NCBI RefSeq assembly: GCF_000499385.1
Contig: NW_013654343.1
Coordinates: 1 to 28,230 of the forward strand
DNA: 28,230 bases
DNA from: Eimeria necatrix
Lineage: Eukaryota; Apicomplexa; Conoidasida; Eucoccidiorida; Eimeriidae
Direction: 5' to 3'
Below are positions 10,255 through 19,532 of the stretch, one piece after another (position 1 is the first letter of the stretch; the number at the start of each line of letters is the position of its first letter). Both the position numbers and the translations under genes were made by a program. The notes beneath the pieces are model-generated. The model did not search any database. It saw nothing but the letters and a program-made list of their open reading frames with translations, and was not told the DNA's origin.

Positions 10255-10537
10255 CTGCTGCAGCAGACCCGGTGGCCCTCCCTCTTTCTGCGAACAAAAG
10301 TTTGGAGGAAATCGATCTTTTAGGTCAGCTCAAATGAGATGTTGATTTGCTGCTGCTGCGCTGCATGTTCGTGCTTTGCTGCTGCAGTTGTGCTGCTGCT
10401 GCTGCAGTTGTGCTGCTGCTGCTGCTGCTGTGCTGCTGCTGCTGCTAGCACCATTCCTCGTCGCGGCTGCTGCTTTTGCTGCTCCTATAGCTTCTGTGGC
10501 TGCTGCCGCCTCCTCCACTGCTCAGCTGCCACTGCTC

Positions 10538-10586
<49 letters not shown>

Positions 10587-11277
10587 AGACTTGGCGGCCT
10601 CCTCTGGGTCTCCGTCGCCGCGGGGGGGGGGCCCCTCTGCTGCAGCAACTGCCACGGGGGGCCCCTCATCTGCTGCGCACTTGACGGCCTCGGGGGCCCC
10701 CAGTTCGGATGCAGACTTGGAGCAGCTAAATGCAACTTATTGGCTCGAGGGGCCCCCCACTCCGGACTTCCTGGTACCCAAGGGGCCCCCGGAGGGGCCC
10801 CTGGGGGGCCCCCCTGAGGGGCCCCTGCCGGGGCCCCTAGGGGGCCCCCCTGAAGGGCCCCTACCGGGGCCCCTGGAGGGGAGCGCGGGCGGGGCCCCAG
10901 GGGGGCCCCTAGAAGGGTACAGGGGAGGGGCCCTAGGGGGGCCCCCCTGGGGGCCCCAGGGGCCCCTGCAGCTGCCGCAGCCGAGCCAAAGCCCTCAGAG
11001 CTGCAGCGGGAGTCCCCTCGCAACTCAGCCAATACTGCAGCAGCAGCAGCAGCAAGGCAGCAGCAGCAGCAGCAGCTTCTCCAGCTACGGCACGTGGGGG
11101 CCCCCAGGAGGCCTCCAGAGGGCCCCCGAAGGGGGCCCCAATAAGGGCCCCAGAGGGGCCCCTGCAGGCTGTGGGGCCCCCACGGATGAAAAGCTGTTTG
11201 CCGATTTGATGGACTTGGCGTCTGACAAGTTGAACATTTCACTGTCCCCTCGGCGACAGAAAAATCCCAAACCCTAA
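8870..11277 (+). CDS. FAIM-like domain protein with clathrin-box-like motif, five exons
   Basis: Exons 8870-8974, 9212-9318, 9532-9659, 9967-10323 and 10589-11277 agree in phase at every junction and give 461 residues. The start is an ATG (MQEEQLREDEEVEALG). Residues about 33-113 read KYQW|HFRIAGVNHRVEFFHS, SGRKKILMDGQ, then FEHSWPLQGHLLSLIYEP and FALRVNGLSFQLFY. This matches the Fas apoptosis inhibitory molecule (FAIM) fold pattern: W, H-x-VEF-x-H, SG-[KR]-x4-DG, then NG-x-S near the end. Poly-Ala and poly-Gln runs follow. Exon 4 joins exon 5 as EEIDLLDLAASS, a clathrin-box-like LLDL at about residues 231-234. The tail has a GGGGCCCC-derived Gly/Pro block and ends LFADLMDLASDKLN. The stop codon and last residues (NPKP) are telomere-like repeat. 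FAIM assignment is by eye. A role in clathrin adaptor binding is inference. Confidence 0.6.
8977..9945. repeat. Telomere-like arrays filling introns
   Basis: AAACCCT arrays at about 8979-9029 and 9319-9362, and TTTAGGG arrays at about 9152-9203, 9668-9770 and 9836-9945 (partly degenerate), occupy introns 1 to 3 of the FAIM-like gene. The array at 9319 begins at the donor itself (CA|GTAAACCCTAAACC). An AATT/ATTT microsatellite lies at 9439-9529, ending in the exon 3 acceptor (TTTATTTCAG). Confidence 0.9.
10338..10588. repeat. CTG-rich intron 4 of the FAIM-like gene
   Basis: The tract between exons 4 and 5 is mainly CTG/TGC triplets and ends with (CTG)n CAG as the polypyrimidine-like acceptor. 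Phase agreement (G|GTCAGC to GCAG|AC) supports intron status. An alternative is that translation stops at the TGA at 10336-10338. Confidence 0.5.
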
Positions 11278-11620
11278 ATTAGGGTTTAGGGTTTAGGGTT
11301 TAGGGTTTGGGGTTTGGAAACTGAGCCGCGGCCCGCACTGCGCTGCAGAAAGCAGCAAGAGGCCCTTTTGCTGCGCTGTGCTCCGGGTGTACGTACACCC
11401 CGCGAGGTGTACGTACACCTGGGAGGTGCGCAGACACCTCAGCAGGTGTACGTACACCGCAACTGCAGCCAGGCTCTTCATATCTTTGAAAGCTTTCCTT
11501 TTACTCTGTAGGCCTTGCGGCGATTAAGCCTCGAGAAAGAGACAAACCGCCAGGGCTTAGGGATTAGGGTTTAGGGTTTAGGGTTTAGGGTTTAGGGTTT
11601 AAGGCTTCGCTTTGGGCTTC
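11278..11620. repeat. Telomere-like arrays and four palindrome copies
   Basis: TTTAGGG arrays at about 11279-11312 and 11563-11601 flank a block with perfect palindromes at 11386-11399, 11406-11419 and 11445-11458, plus a variant (GGTGCGCAGACACC) at 11425-11438. This is just downstream of the FAIM-like gene. No exon is supported. Confidence 0.85.
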
Positions 11621-12220
11621 GCTGACGGACGGCCTCTCAGCAGCAGCCGGAAAGCTAAAAGGCAGTAAGAGGGGGCTAAGGCCCTCCACACCTGCTGTTG
11701 CTGCTGCTGCTCGCTGCTGCTGCTGCTGCTGCACGCTGCTGCTGCTGCTGCTGCACGCTGCTGCTGCTGCTGCTGCTGCTCGCTGCTGCTGCTGCAGTGC
11801 AGCAGCACTTGGCCAGCGCTGCAGCTACAAAGCCATTAGCTTTGCCCATATTATTCTGGCCCCTAGAAAGAGTGTTCCCACAGCTAGCCGCAGCTAGCTG
11901 CAGCTAGCCACAGCTAGCCACAGCTAGCCACAGCTAGCCACAGCTAGCCGCAGCTAGCTGCAGTTTTCTCTGCCTAGAGGCTCTGGGCCAGCGAGTTGGA
12001 AGCAGCAGTAAATTGATTTATTTGAACTGCATTTAAAGGGACTTGTAGTTATCTTTTATTGCATTTATTAATGCAATAAAAGATAACTTTTTAGATTATC
12101 CGAAATAAATAAAACCCGACTTTTTGGCTGCAATAATTCGTTAGGGTTTGCGGAAGAGTGCAGCGCCGGCGTTTAGGGTTTAGGGTTTGCAACCGCTCTT
12201 TTGGGGTTTGCGGCTTAGAG
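11621..12220. other. CTG tract, CAGCTAGCCA decamer array and AT-rich spacer
   Basis: A CTG/CTC-rich tract spans 11695-11795. A plus-strand frame after it reads VQQHLASAAATKPLALPILF then WPLERVFPQ and might be an exon. A minus-strand frame (VWRALAPSYCLLAFRLLLRG) competes, and neither is called. Tandem CAGCTAGCCA/CAGCTAGCCG units lie at 11880-11962. A perfect 18-bp hairpin with a 4-base loop sits at 12048-12087. Confidence 0.5.
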
Positions 12221-12972
12221 TTGAACGCCCGGGCTGCGCAGCCGCAGCGCTGAACTTCTCGAGTTTTAAAGTTTCTTTATAATTCATTTATTTAAATCTT
12301 TTTTTATTTTTAGAAAGAAGTTTTGGAGTTCTTTGTAGAGGCGTGGAGGCTGTCGGCGTTCGCCGCGGCGGGAGCCCACTCATGCAAGTTGGTGTGCGTT
12401 TTCTCGCGATCTCGGGGAAAAACCGCCAAAAACTGAACAAGTTTTCATAAATTAAAAGATCTGTTCAAAAGAATTAAAAGATCGGCTCAAAAGAACTGCA
12501 GAAAAGGCGAAACGGCGGTTCTTTTTGCTGCGGTCGTTGGGGTGTACGTACACCGCGAGACAGTGAACGCCCGCTGCGTTGCGCCGCAGCAGCCTCGAGG
12601 GAAAACGGGTCTGTCTTTGCCTTCCTGAACTCCATTTTGTTCTCTTTTTTCTTAAAATGAATTGTTTTTATTAATTCAACTTTAAAAGGATAAAACTTTC
12701 CTGTTTCCCCCGCGGTTTCCGCTGCCGCCGCCCAGCCCGGGCAGCCTGTCCGTTGCCCATCGACGCAAGACGGCGAGCGGCCCCTGGGAAGATTCCGCGG
12801 AAATCTTCCGCAATAAATGTTAAATATAAATATATAAAGACTTTAAAGTCTTTTATTCTTCTTTTTTTACTTTTCTGCGTTTTTTTGAGCAATTGAGTGC
12901 ACAGAACCCGCGGATCGGGTGGCACTGCAGCAGCAGGAGCTGCAGCAGATCCGCGCAGATGGACTGAAGTGA
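12221..12972 (+). CDS. 3' exons of an unrecognised small gene
   Basis: Proposed exons 12221-12270, 12314-12387, 12745-12818 and 12890-12972 are consistent in phase. They read ERPGCAAAALNFSSFK, KEVLEFFVEAWRLSAFAAAG, LSVAHRRKTASGPWEDSAEI and IECTEPADRVALQQQELQQI, ending RADGLK and TGA at 12970-12972. The first intron would be only 43 bases, AT-rich, ending TTTTTATTTTTAG. The other introns are also AT-rich, and the second holds a perfect palindrome (12541-12554). The sequence is non-repetitive and helical. The upstream start is not found, and the donors at 12388 and 12819 are weak. No family is recognised. Confidence 0.4.
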
Positions 12973-13427
12973 AAAGCTCTTCTTTTCCTTTTTGTTTGAT
13001 TTATTATTTCCAATTTCCTCTTTGCTGCAGCTAGAAGTCTGCAGTTTGCATTAATAGATCGGGCTGAGGCAGCAGCAGCAGCCGTGGTGGCGGCTGCTGC
13101 ATCGGAGAGCAACCAGCCCTGTGGTCCACTGGTCACGCTGCAGCAGCGCAGCAGCCCTTCGCCGTCCTTAAGCAGCGGCTGCAGCAGCAGCACCTGCACA
13201 GCAGCAGCAGCGGCGGCAGCAGCAGCGGCTGCAGCGGCAGCACCTGCACAGCAGCAGCAGCGGCGGCAGCGGCTGCAGCAGTAGCAGCAGCTGCACAGCA
13301 GCGGCAGCAGCAGCAGCTGCTGCTGCAGCTGCTGCTGCTGCTGCTGCGCCTCCGCGCCGAAACCCGCAGCAGCCGCGAGGCTGCTGCTGCAACAAAGCTA
13401 GGGTTTGGAGCAGCAGCTTAAACTGAA
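12973..13427. other. CAG-rich spacer before the coiled-coil gene
   Basis: AT-rich sequence with TTTTCCTTTTTGTTTG is followed by a CAG/GCA-rich block at 13065-13400. That block contains two copies of a 48-bp unit with CAGCACCTGCACAGCAGCAG (near 13186-13280). Open frames exist on both strands but are all low-complexity. It may be the 5' flank or untranslated leader of the gene starting at 13428. Confidence 0.5.
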
Positions 13428-15429
13428 ATGGCAGTCTCTGATTTAGAGTATATGGAATTAGGGTTTGTGGAAAACCCTCGCCGCCCCCCTTCGTGCTCTT
13501 CTCACTTGCGGGCTGTTGTTTCCGAGCTCGATGTCATTATCAAAGACCTAGAAGGTAAACCCTAAACCCTAAACCCTAAACCCTAAACCCTAGGACCTGC
13601 ACCCTAGACCCTAAACCCCCGGGAGCCAAGCTCCCCTCAAAACGAGGGCCCTAAAGCCTGAAGGACTGAAACGCACGCTGAACCCTAAACCCTAAACCCT
13701 AATCCCAACGCTGAAGACAACCCTAAACCCTAAACCCTAAACCCTAAACCCTAGAGACCTTTGAGGCACCCTAAACCCTGAATTCCACATTCCATTGCTT
13801 GCATTGTGTGCCCTGTCGTATTTCCCACTGAAGTAGAAAGCGCACTCGTGGCCATTCGGTTTAGGGTTTAGGGTTTAGGGTTTAGGGTTGAGCGTCTAGG
13901 GTTTAGGGTTTAGGGTTTAGGGTTAGGAGTGGGGCTTGAGCTTCCACTAGGAACACTTACATGCACGAAGCTGCGCACTGAACACGGCAGTAGTATCAGT
14001 ATTAAGGGTTTAGGGCTTAAGATCTAGGGTTTAGGGTCTAGGCATTAGGGTTTAGGGTTTAGGGTTTAGGGTTTAGGGTTTAGGGTTTAGGGTTTAGGGT
14101 TTAGGGTTTAGGGTTTAGGGTTTAGGGTTTGGGGTTTAGGGTGTGTCGCAAGGGCTGAAGGGCCAAGTGAGCTGCCTGCAGCAGCCGCAGCAGAAGGGTT
14201 TGGAAGGCCAAGGAGTTGAAAAAGAAAAAGAAAAAGAAATTAAAAAAGAAGTTGAAAAAGAAGTTGAAAAAGAAATTGAAAAAGAAGTTGAAAAAGAAAT
14301 TAAAAAAGAAATCGAAAAAGAAATCAAAAAGTGTTTAAAAAGGTCTGGAGAACTTCACCAAAAGTGGCTCCTCGAAGTGGGGGTTTTGAGCGCCGACTTG
14401 AAGCGCCTCAACGCAGAAGGTAAAACCCTAAACCCTAAACCCTAAACCCTAAACCCTAAACCCTAAACCCTGACTGCGAGTGCTGGAGCCGGCCTCTGCC
14501 TTCTTTCCCTTTCTCCCTTTGCGCTTGCCTGCGGCGGCTGCAGTTGCTGCTGCTGCAGTTTGCTGCTGCTGCAGTTGCTGCAGTTGCTGCAGTTGCTGCT
14601 GCTGCTGCAGCTGCAGCAGCAGCAGCAGCAGCAGCTCGGCGCATGCAGAGCCTCTATAAACGCAGTTTCTTTTGCAACTGAGGCAGCTTTGGTTAGCAGC
14701 AAAAGCAAAGAAGAAAAGTTTGGAAAAGTGTCGAAACCCTAAACCCTAGGGTTTAGGGTTTAGGGTTTAGGGTTTACCTTTTAAAGTGCTGCTTGCAGAT
14801 TTGCTGCAGCTGCGGGGGCTGCTGGCCCGCCAGGGCTCGCAGCTGCATGCACTTGAGGGGGACTTTGGGGCTTTCCGGGCCAGCAGCGCAGCAGCAGAGG
14901 AGCAGCTGCTGCTGCTGCGGGCCAGCAGCGCAGCAGCAGAGGAGCAGCTGCTGCTGCTGCGGGGCGCCCTGGGGGACCTCGAGCAGCAAATGGGCCTCGA
15001 GTGCAGCAGGAAAAAATCCCAAGAAGAAAAAGACCAAAAGAGACTTCTTGCTGCTGAGGCAAGACTTTTTAATTCTTTTTTTCCTTTTCAAATCCATTAT
15101 TTAATTCTTTTCTCAAAATGTCTTTTGTGAACTACATGCAGCAGCAGCAGCAGCAGCAGCCGCAGCAGCAGCAGCAGCAGCAGGCTGCTGCAGCGGCGCA
15201 CAGCAGCAGCAGCAGCAGCAGCAGCCGCAGCAGCAGCAGCAGCAGGCTGCTGCAGCAGCGGCTCGGCTCACTAGGCTTTGCTGCAGCACTTTTGCTGCTG
15301 TTTACCAAAACCCTTTCTTTGCTGCTGCTTCCTTTGCTGCTGCTCGCAGGAGGCTTTGGAAGCATTAAGAGAAGAAGTTGCTGCTTTAAAGAAAAACTGT
15401 TCTCAGATTTTTGTCTCTTTGAAAGAACT

Positions 15430-15473
<44 letters not shown>

Positions 15474-16020
15474 CAGCCGAAGCAGCAGCGATGCAGCAGC
15501 AGCTGCAGCAGATACGCGCACAGGCTCAGCAGCAGGCCGCCCAGATCCACCAACTGCAAAAAGCTGTAAGCTCTAAACCCTAAACCCTAAACCCTAAACC
15601 CTAAACCCTTTATCCCGGCTAAGAGCCCTGACCTTAAACCCTAAATCATCATCTTCACACTGTGAAACCTGAGCCCTAAACCCTAAACCCTGAATGGGAG
15701 TGAAAGGCACCGCGCTGGCTGGCTACAGGGTTTAGGGTTTAGGGTTTAGGGTTTAGGGTTTAGGGTTTAGGGTTTAGGGTTTATGCGTGGGTGGAAGGGG
15801 CAAGAAGTGGATTTGCTGCTGTTAATGGTGGACGCAGTAAAGGCAGCAGCAAAAAGGAGTTTTTGCAATTTTTTTATTTTTCGATTTATTTATTTAATTC
15901 ATTTAAATTTTTTTGCATTTATCCCTTTTATCTCTTTTTCCTCTTTTGTCTTTTTTCAATAATTTGTCTCTGATCTTTGCCCATTTATTTCGGCTCAAAA
16001 TTCTCTTTTTCGAAATCTTT

Positions 16021-16081
<61 letters not shown>

Positions 16082-17692
16082 AGGCTAAAGCTCCGGACTT
16101 GTCGAGAGTTGTTGAGTTTCGACAACTGAAAGAAGATTTCCAAAACTTGACAAAAAGTGTTCAAAAGCGCCAGGTGGACATACACCCCGGCAGCCAGCAG
16201 TGCATGCATGCGCTGGGGTGTATAGGCAGCTCTGCATGCATGCGCTGGGGTGTATAGGCAGCTGCACTTGCTGCAATTTTGACTTTTTTGCCTTTTTTGT
16301 TTCTTTTTGTTGCATTTTTGTAATTCATTTAGTCTTATCTTCTTTAATTAACTTATAATTATTTATTTATCTCTCTTTTTCTATTTAACTTCTTTATTTT
16401 TCGCCTTTTTGCTGCTCTCTTGCTGCAGCAGCAAGCCGCTTCGCAGGAAGCCGTGGAAGAAGTCAAAGAAGAAATGCAAAAGATCAAAACTGAACTGGAC
16501 CTCGTAAAGGTGGGGTTGTTGTTTTTCTGCTGCAGCAAAACCCCAAAAGAGCGGTTTATTTGCTGCTGCCTCCGCAGCAGCCGGCCCCGCTTTCGCACCC
16601 TAAACCCTAAACCCTAAACCCTAAACCCTTTTTTGTGTTTTTGTAGGGCGCTAAGCTGCGTGCCATTCAGTCCAGCGAAAAGGCTTCTGCCGGCGTCGGC
16701 GACTTGGCCAAATCTATTCAGGCGCTGCAGGTAACTAAAGGGCTAGGGTTTAGGGTTTAGGGTTTAGGGTTTAGGGTTTAGGGTTTGCAGTCTACTCAGG
16801 TGCTTCAGGTAGAAGCAGGGTCCACGCTTCAGGGCTTAGGGTTTAGATACAGTTGGAAGCTGCAGATAACAAAAGGGTTTAGGGTTTAGGGTCTAGGGTT
16901 TAGGGTTTATAAGAAAATTTGGGAAATTATTTTTAACTTAACGAAGTGGCTTAGCCTTTAGCAGCCTTTTTAGGGTTTAGCGAACAGTCGAGGGTTTATC
17001 GAAATCGAGGGTTTAGAAAGCGGTTTAGGGTTTGGAAAACGGCCGAGGGTTTAGGGTTTAGGAAGTGGTTTGGGGTTTACAAACCCCTCTAGGGTTTAGC
17101 AAACAGTTAAGCAAAAGCAAGAAATAAAATGAGTGAAGGAAGATTTGAAAGAAAAAGAAAACAGACGGAGCTGCCTATACACCCCAGCAGCTGTACGTAC
17201 ACCCCAGCAGCAGCGCGAGCTGCCTATACACCCCGTTGCTGCTGTTCTGTCTGCAGCAACAAATTGATTTCCTCGCGAGCAAACAAGTGCGCAGCAATTA
17301 ATTAATTTAAATTAATTAAATTAAAACAATTATTTGAAATAAATTGATATATTTTGCCTTTTTATTCAATTAAAAAGCCTCTCCATCCACTCTGCTGCAT
17401 GCGCATGCAGGCGCATGCACAAAAGCCTATAAAGGCAATTAGAATTATTTTTAAATCAATTTTTAAAATTTAAAAATCCATGTTTAAACAGAAGAGCTGC
17501 ATGCTGCATTTACTTTGTTTTTATTTTATTTTTGTTTGATTTTTATTTTTATTTTATTTTGTTTTATTTTTTATTTTTATTTTTCCCAAACTTCTCTGCA
17601 GCACCGAATGAAAGTTGCTATTGAACAGCTCAAGAGCTCTCGCTGGCCCGCGGAGGTTTCTCCCCAGCTTTCAGCTCGGCTAGCTGCTGCCC

Positions 17693-17732
<40 letters not shown>

Positions 17733-18176
17733 GTTCTCCCCTCACACCGTCAGTAACAAGCTGCTGCTCCTGCAGCACGGGAGCAAGCGGCAGCAGTCGC
17801 AGCAGTACACAGAGTACATGCAGCAGCAGCAGCCGGCGCAGCAGGAGCAGCAGCTGCAGCACGTGCAGCAGCAGCAGGATCAGCAGCAGCAGCAGCACAC
17901 GCAGCAGCAGCAGCAGTTGCTGCCGCAGCAAAGCCCTGCCACAAACGCAGCGCCGGTCGAGAAGGCTGCTGAGCAGCAGGCGCCGTCTCAAACCACTACA
18001 GCAGCAGCAGCAGCAGCGCCAGCAACAGCAGCAGCAACAGCAACTACAGCGCCAACAGCAGCAGCAGCAGCTGCTGCTGCTGCTGCTCTCGTCAGCCCGC
18101 CCAGAAGCCCTCCGGACAGCGGACGTGCTGGAGGTGCAAAGACACCGCAGCAGCTTTCCAGCCGCAGATCCTTCCT

Positions 18177-18226
<50 letters not shown>

Positions 18227-18346
18227 TTTCGCCTTCGCCCAGAACCCCCAGCACGCCCCCCACCTTCTCTCGCCCGACGCTGCAGAGCCCTCACCACAAG
18301 GGCCATCCTGTAAGGCGATACAGCAGCGCGGGTGCTGCGCAGCAGC

Positions 18347-18386
<40 letters not shown>

Positions 18387-18504
18387 GCAGCAAGAACCCG
18401 CCCAGCAGCAGCAACAGCACCAGCACCCGCAGCAGCAGCATCTGGATTTGTCCCAGAAACGGCGCGTCAATTCCACTCATCACGTAGCCCAGCAAGCGCA
18501 GCAC

Positions 18505-18566
<62 letters not shown>

Positions 18567-18666
18567 CCAGCCCGTCTCTGCGGAAATCAGTGAGCTTCCC
18601 GATGTTTCTCTAAATTCTTTTTCTGCATTAAATATAAAGGACCTTCTGAGCCAAAGAAATGTCTAA
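13428..18666 (+). CDS. 729-residue coiled-coil protein with poly-Gln tail, eight exons
   Basis: Exons 13428-13554, 14153-14419, 14799-15058, 15350-15565, 16084-16173, 16429-16509, 16647-16730 and 17602-18666 agree in phase throughout. The ATG has an in-frame TAA nine bases upstream. The N-terminus reads MAVSDLEYMELGFVENP, then VVSELDVIIKDLE. Exon 2 is a Glu/Lys block (EKEKEIKKEVEKEVEKEIEK) followed by ELHQKWLLEVGVLSADLKRL. Exon 3 holds a perfect 42-bp tandem duplication (14879-14962, ASSAAAEEQLLLLR). Exons 4 to 7 are heptad-like (EALEALREEVAALKKN; EFRQLKEDFQNLTKSVQKRQ; EAVEEVKEEMQKIKTELDLV; GDLAKSIQALQ). Exon 8 begins HRMKVAIEQLKSSRW, then poly-Ser, Gln-rich and Ala-rich segments, ending SALNIKDLLSQRNV. 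Intron 3 would have a GC donor (GAG|GCAAGA). No family is certain. A nucleoporin-type coiled coil (Nup54/Nup62 group) or a structural coiled-coil protein are possibilities I cannot separate. Confidence 0.7.
13555..14152. repeat. Intron 1 with telomere-like arrays in both orientations
   Basis: The donor GAAG|GTAAACCCTAAACCC merges directly into AAACCCT units (13556-13592). More AAACCCT follows at 13680-13753. The orientation then flips to TTTAGGG at 13858-13924 and 13984-14140, the last run having about a dozen units. The flip inside one intron shows that orientation is not set by the gene's strand. Confidence 0.9.
14420..14798. repeat. Intron 2: telomere-like arrays around a CAG/CTG core
   Basis: The donor GAAG|GTAAAACCCTAAACCC runs into AAACCCT (14423-14470). 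A CTG/CAG-rich core follows (14530-14640), then AAACCCT meets TTTAGGG head-on at 14735-14776, before the acceptor GTGCTGCTTGCAG. Confidence 0.85.
15059..15349. repeat. Intron 3: CAG tract in a putative GC-AG intron
   Basis: Skipping 15059-15349 joins two phase-0 coiled-coil exons smoothly. The intron contains (CAG)n with CCG and CGC interruptions (15138-15255). If the CAG tract were instead an exon (acceptor before 15142), a good donor would be needed and none is seen nearby. Confidence 0.5.
15566..16083. repeat. Intron 4: telomere-like arrays and (CTG)n
   Basis: Donor GCT|GTAAGC is followed within 8 bases by AAACCCT units (15575-15607). Short AAACCCT runs lie near 15676-15690, TTTAGGG at 15727-15782, then AT-rich DNA. 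A pure (CTG) tract of about 20 triplets (16022-16080) directly precedes the CAG acceptor at 16081-16083, so this expanded repeat stands in for the polypyrimidine tract. Confidence 0.85.
16185..16265 (+). repeat. 32-bp direct repeat with TGCATGCATGC and GGTGTATAGGCAGCT
   Basis: Two adjacent copies (units starting about 16200 and 16232) in intron 5 combine TGCATGCATGCGCTGG with GGTGTATAGGCAGCT. Reverse-complement copies of GGTGTATAGGCAGCTC occur at 17168-17183 and 17217-17232, in intron 7 of the same gene. Confidence 0.85.
16731..17601. repeat. Intron 7: TTTAGGG arrays, degenerate series and AT-rich 3' half
   Basis: TTTAGGG at 16743-16788 and 16875-16909 is followed by a degenerate series at 16970-17110, in which single TTTAGGG units alternate with GAAA/GCGG-containing spacers. 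A palindrome-like GCTGTACGTACACC at 17190-17203 lies between two inverted GGTGTATAGGCAGCTC copies. The rest (17280-17601) is AT-rich and ends CTTCTCTGCAG. An undetected exon in this 871-base intron is possible. Confidence 0.7.
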
Positions 18667-18866
18667 AGAATATTTCTTTGCCCGCATGCACTTGCCCTGC
18701 GCTGCTGCTGCTGGCAGCAACCTGGGGGGCCCCTGGGGGCCCCCCGGGGGCCCCTCAAGAGTCTTTGGCTACATATATGTTGCGCATGCATTTGCTTTGA
18801 AGTGCTGCTGCTGGCAGCAAGCTGGGGGGCCCCTAGGGGCCCCATATATATATATATATGTATATA

Positions 18867-18897
<31 letters not shown>

Positions 18898-19013
18898 ATA
18901 TATAATATATATATGTATATGTATATATACACATAATATATATATATTTTCGTATATATACATATTTATATATTATATATGCAATTGTTTTACTTTGCTG
19001 CTGCTGGCTGCAG
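18667..19013. other. Spacer with GGGGCCCC copies and a long (TA)n tract
   Basis: Two related segments (18684-18757 and 18781-18845) each carry GCATGCA-TTTGC, GCTGCTGCTGGCAGCAA and a GGGGCCCC pair, so they look like a duplicated block. (TA)n with TATG/TACA interruptions fills 18843-18985. This may be the boundary between two genes or an intron of the following frame. Confidence 0.6.
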
Positions 19014-19117
19014 GCTTGAGGGGCCCCCAGGGGGCCCCCCAGGGGGCCCCCCAGGTGTCTCTGTCTCCCTTACGGGCGCCGTCTGCCCTTCGGTCTTCCC
19101 GTGCTGCTGCGTCCCCA

Positions 19118-19166
<49 letters not shown>

Positions 19167-19244
19167 CAGCGCGAGTGTCTTTCAAGAACACGCCGGAGAC
19201 AAGCCCGCGCGAGGCGACGGAGACAGACACAGAAGCGGAGACCG

Positions 19245-19295
<51 letters not shown>

Positions 19296-19443
19296 AAGAA
19301 GAGACAAAAGAGCAGCAGCATGCAGCAGCATTCTTGCGGGACTTCATCAGCTCTTTTGCAGGAAGAGCTCTTAAGAGAAACAGCAGCAGCACAGCTGCGC
19401 AGCGAGGAGACAGTCCCTTCAGGCCTCTCACGGGCTTCTTCCA

Positions 19444-19478
<35 letters not shown>

Positions 19479-19498
19479 CGCCCAGCAGCACCAGCTAC

Positions 19499-19532
<34 letters not shown>

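Noticed and set aside
14033..14140. True chromosome end or telomere
   Set aside because: Arrays are short, occur in both orientations and have unique exons on both sides, so they are interstitial.
17680..18564. Minus-strand Leu-rich frame opposite exon 8 of the coiled-coil gene
   Set aside because: Poly-Leu is the complement of CAG tracts. The plus-strand exon fits phase, acceptor and natural C-terminus.
18843..18985. Promoter TATA cluster
   Set aside because: It is a (TA)n microsatellite. Length and purity fit a simple repeat, and no start site evidence is present.
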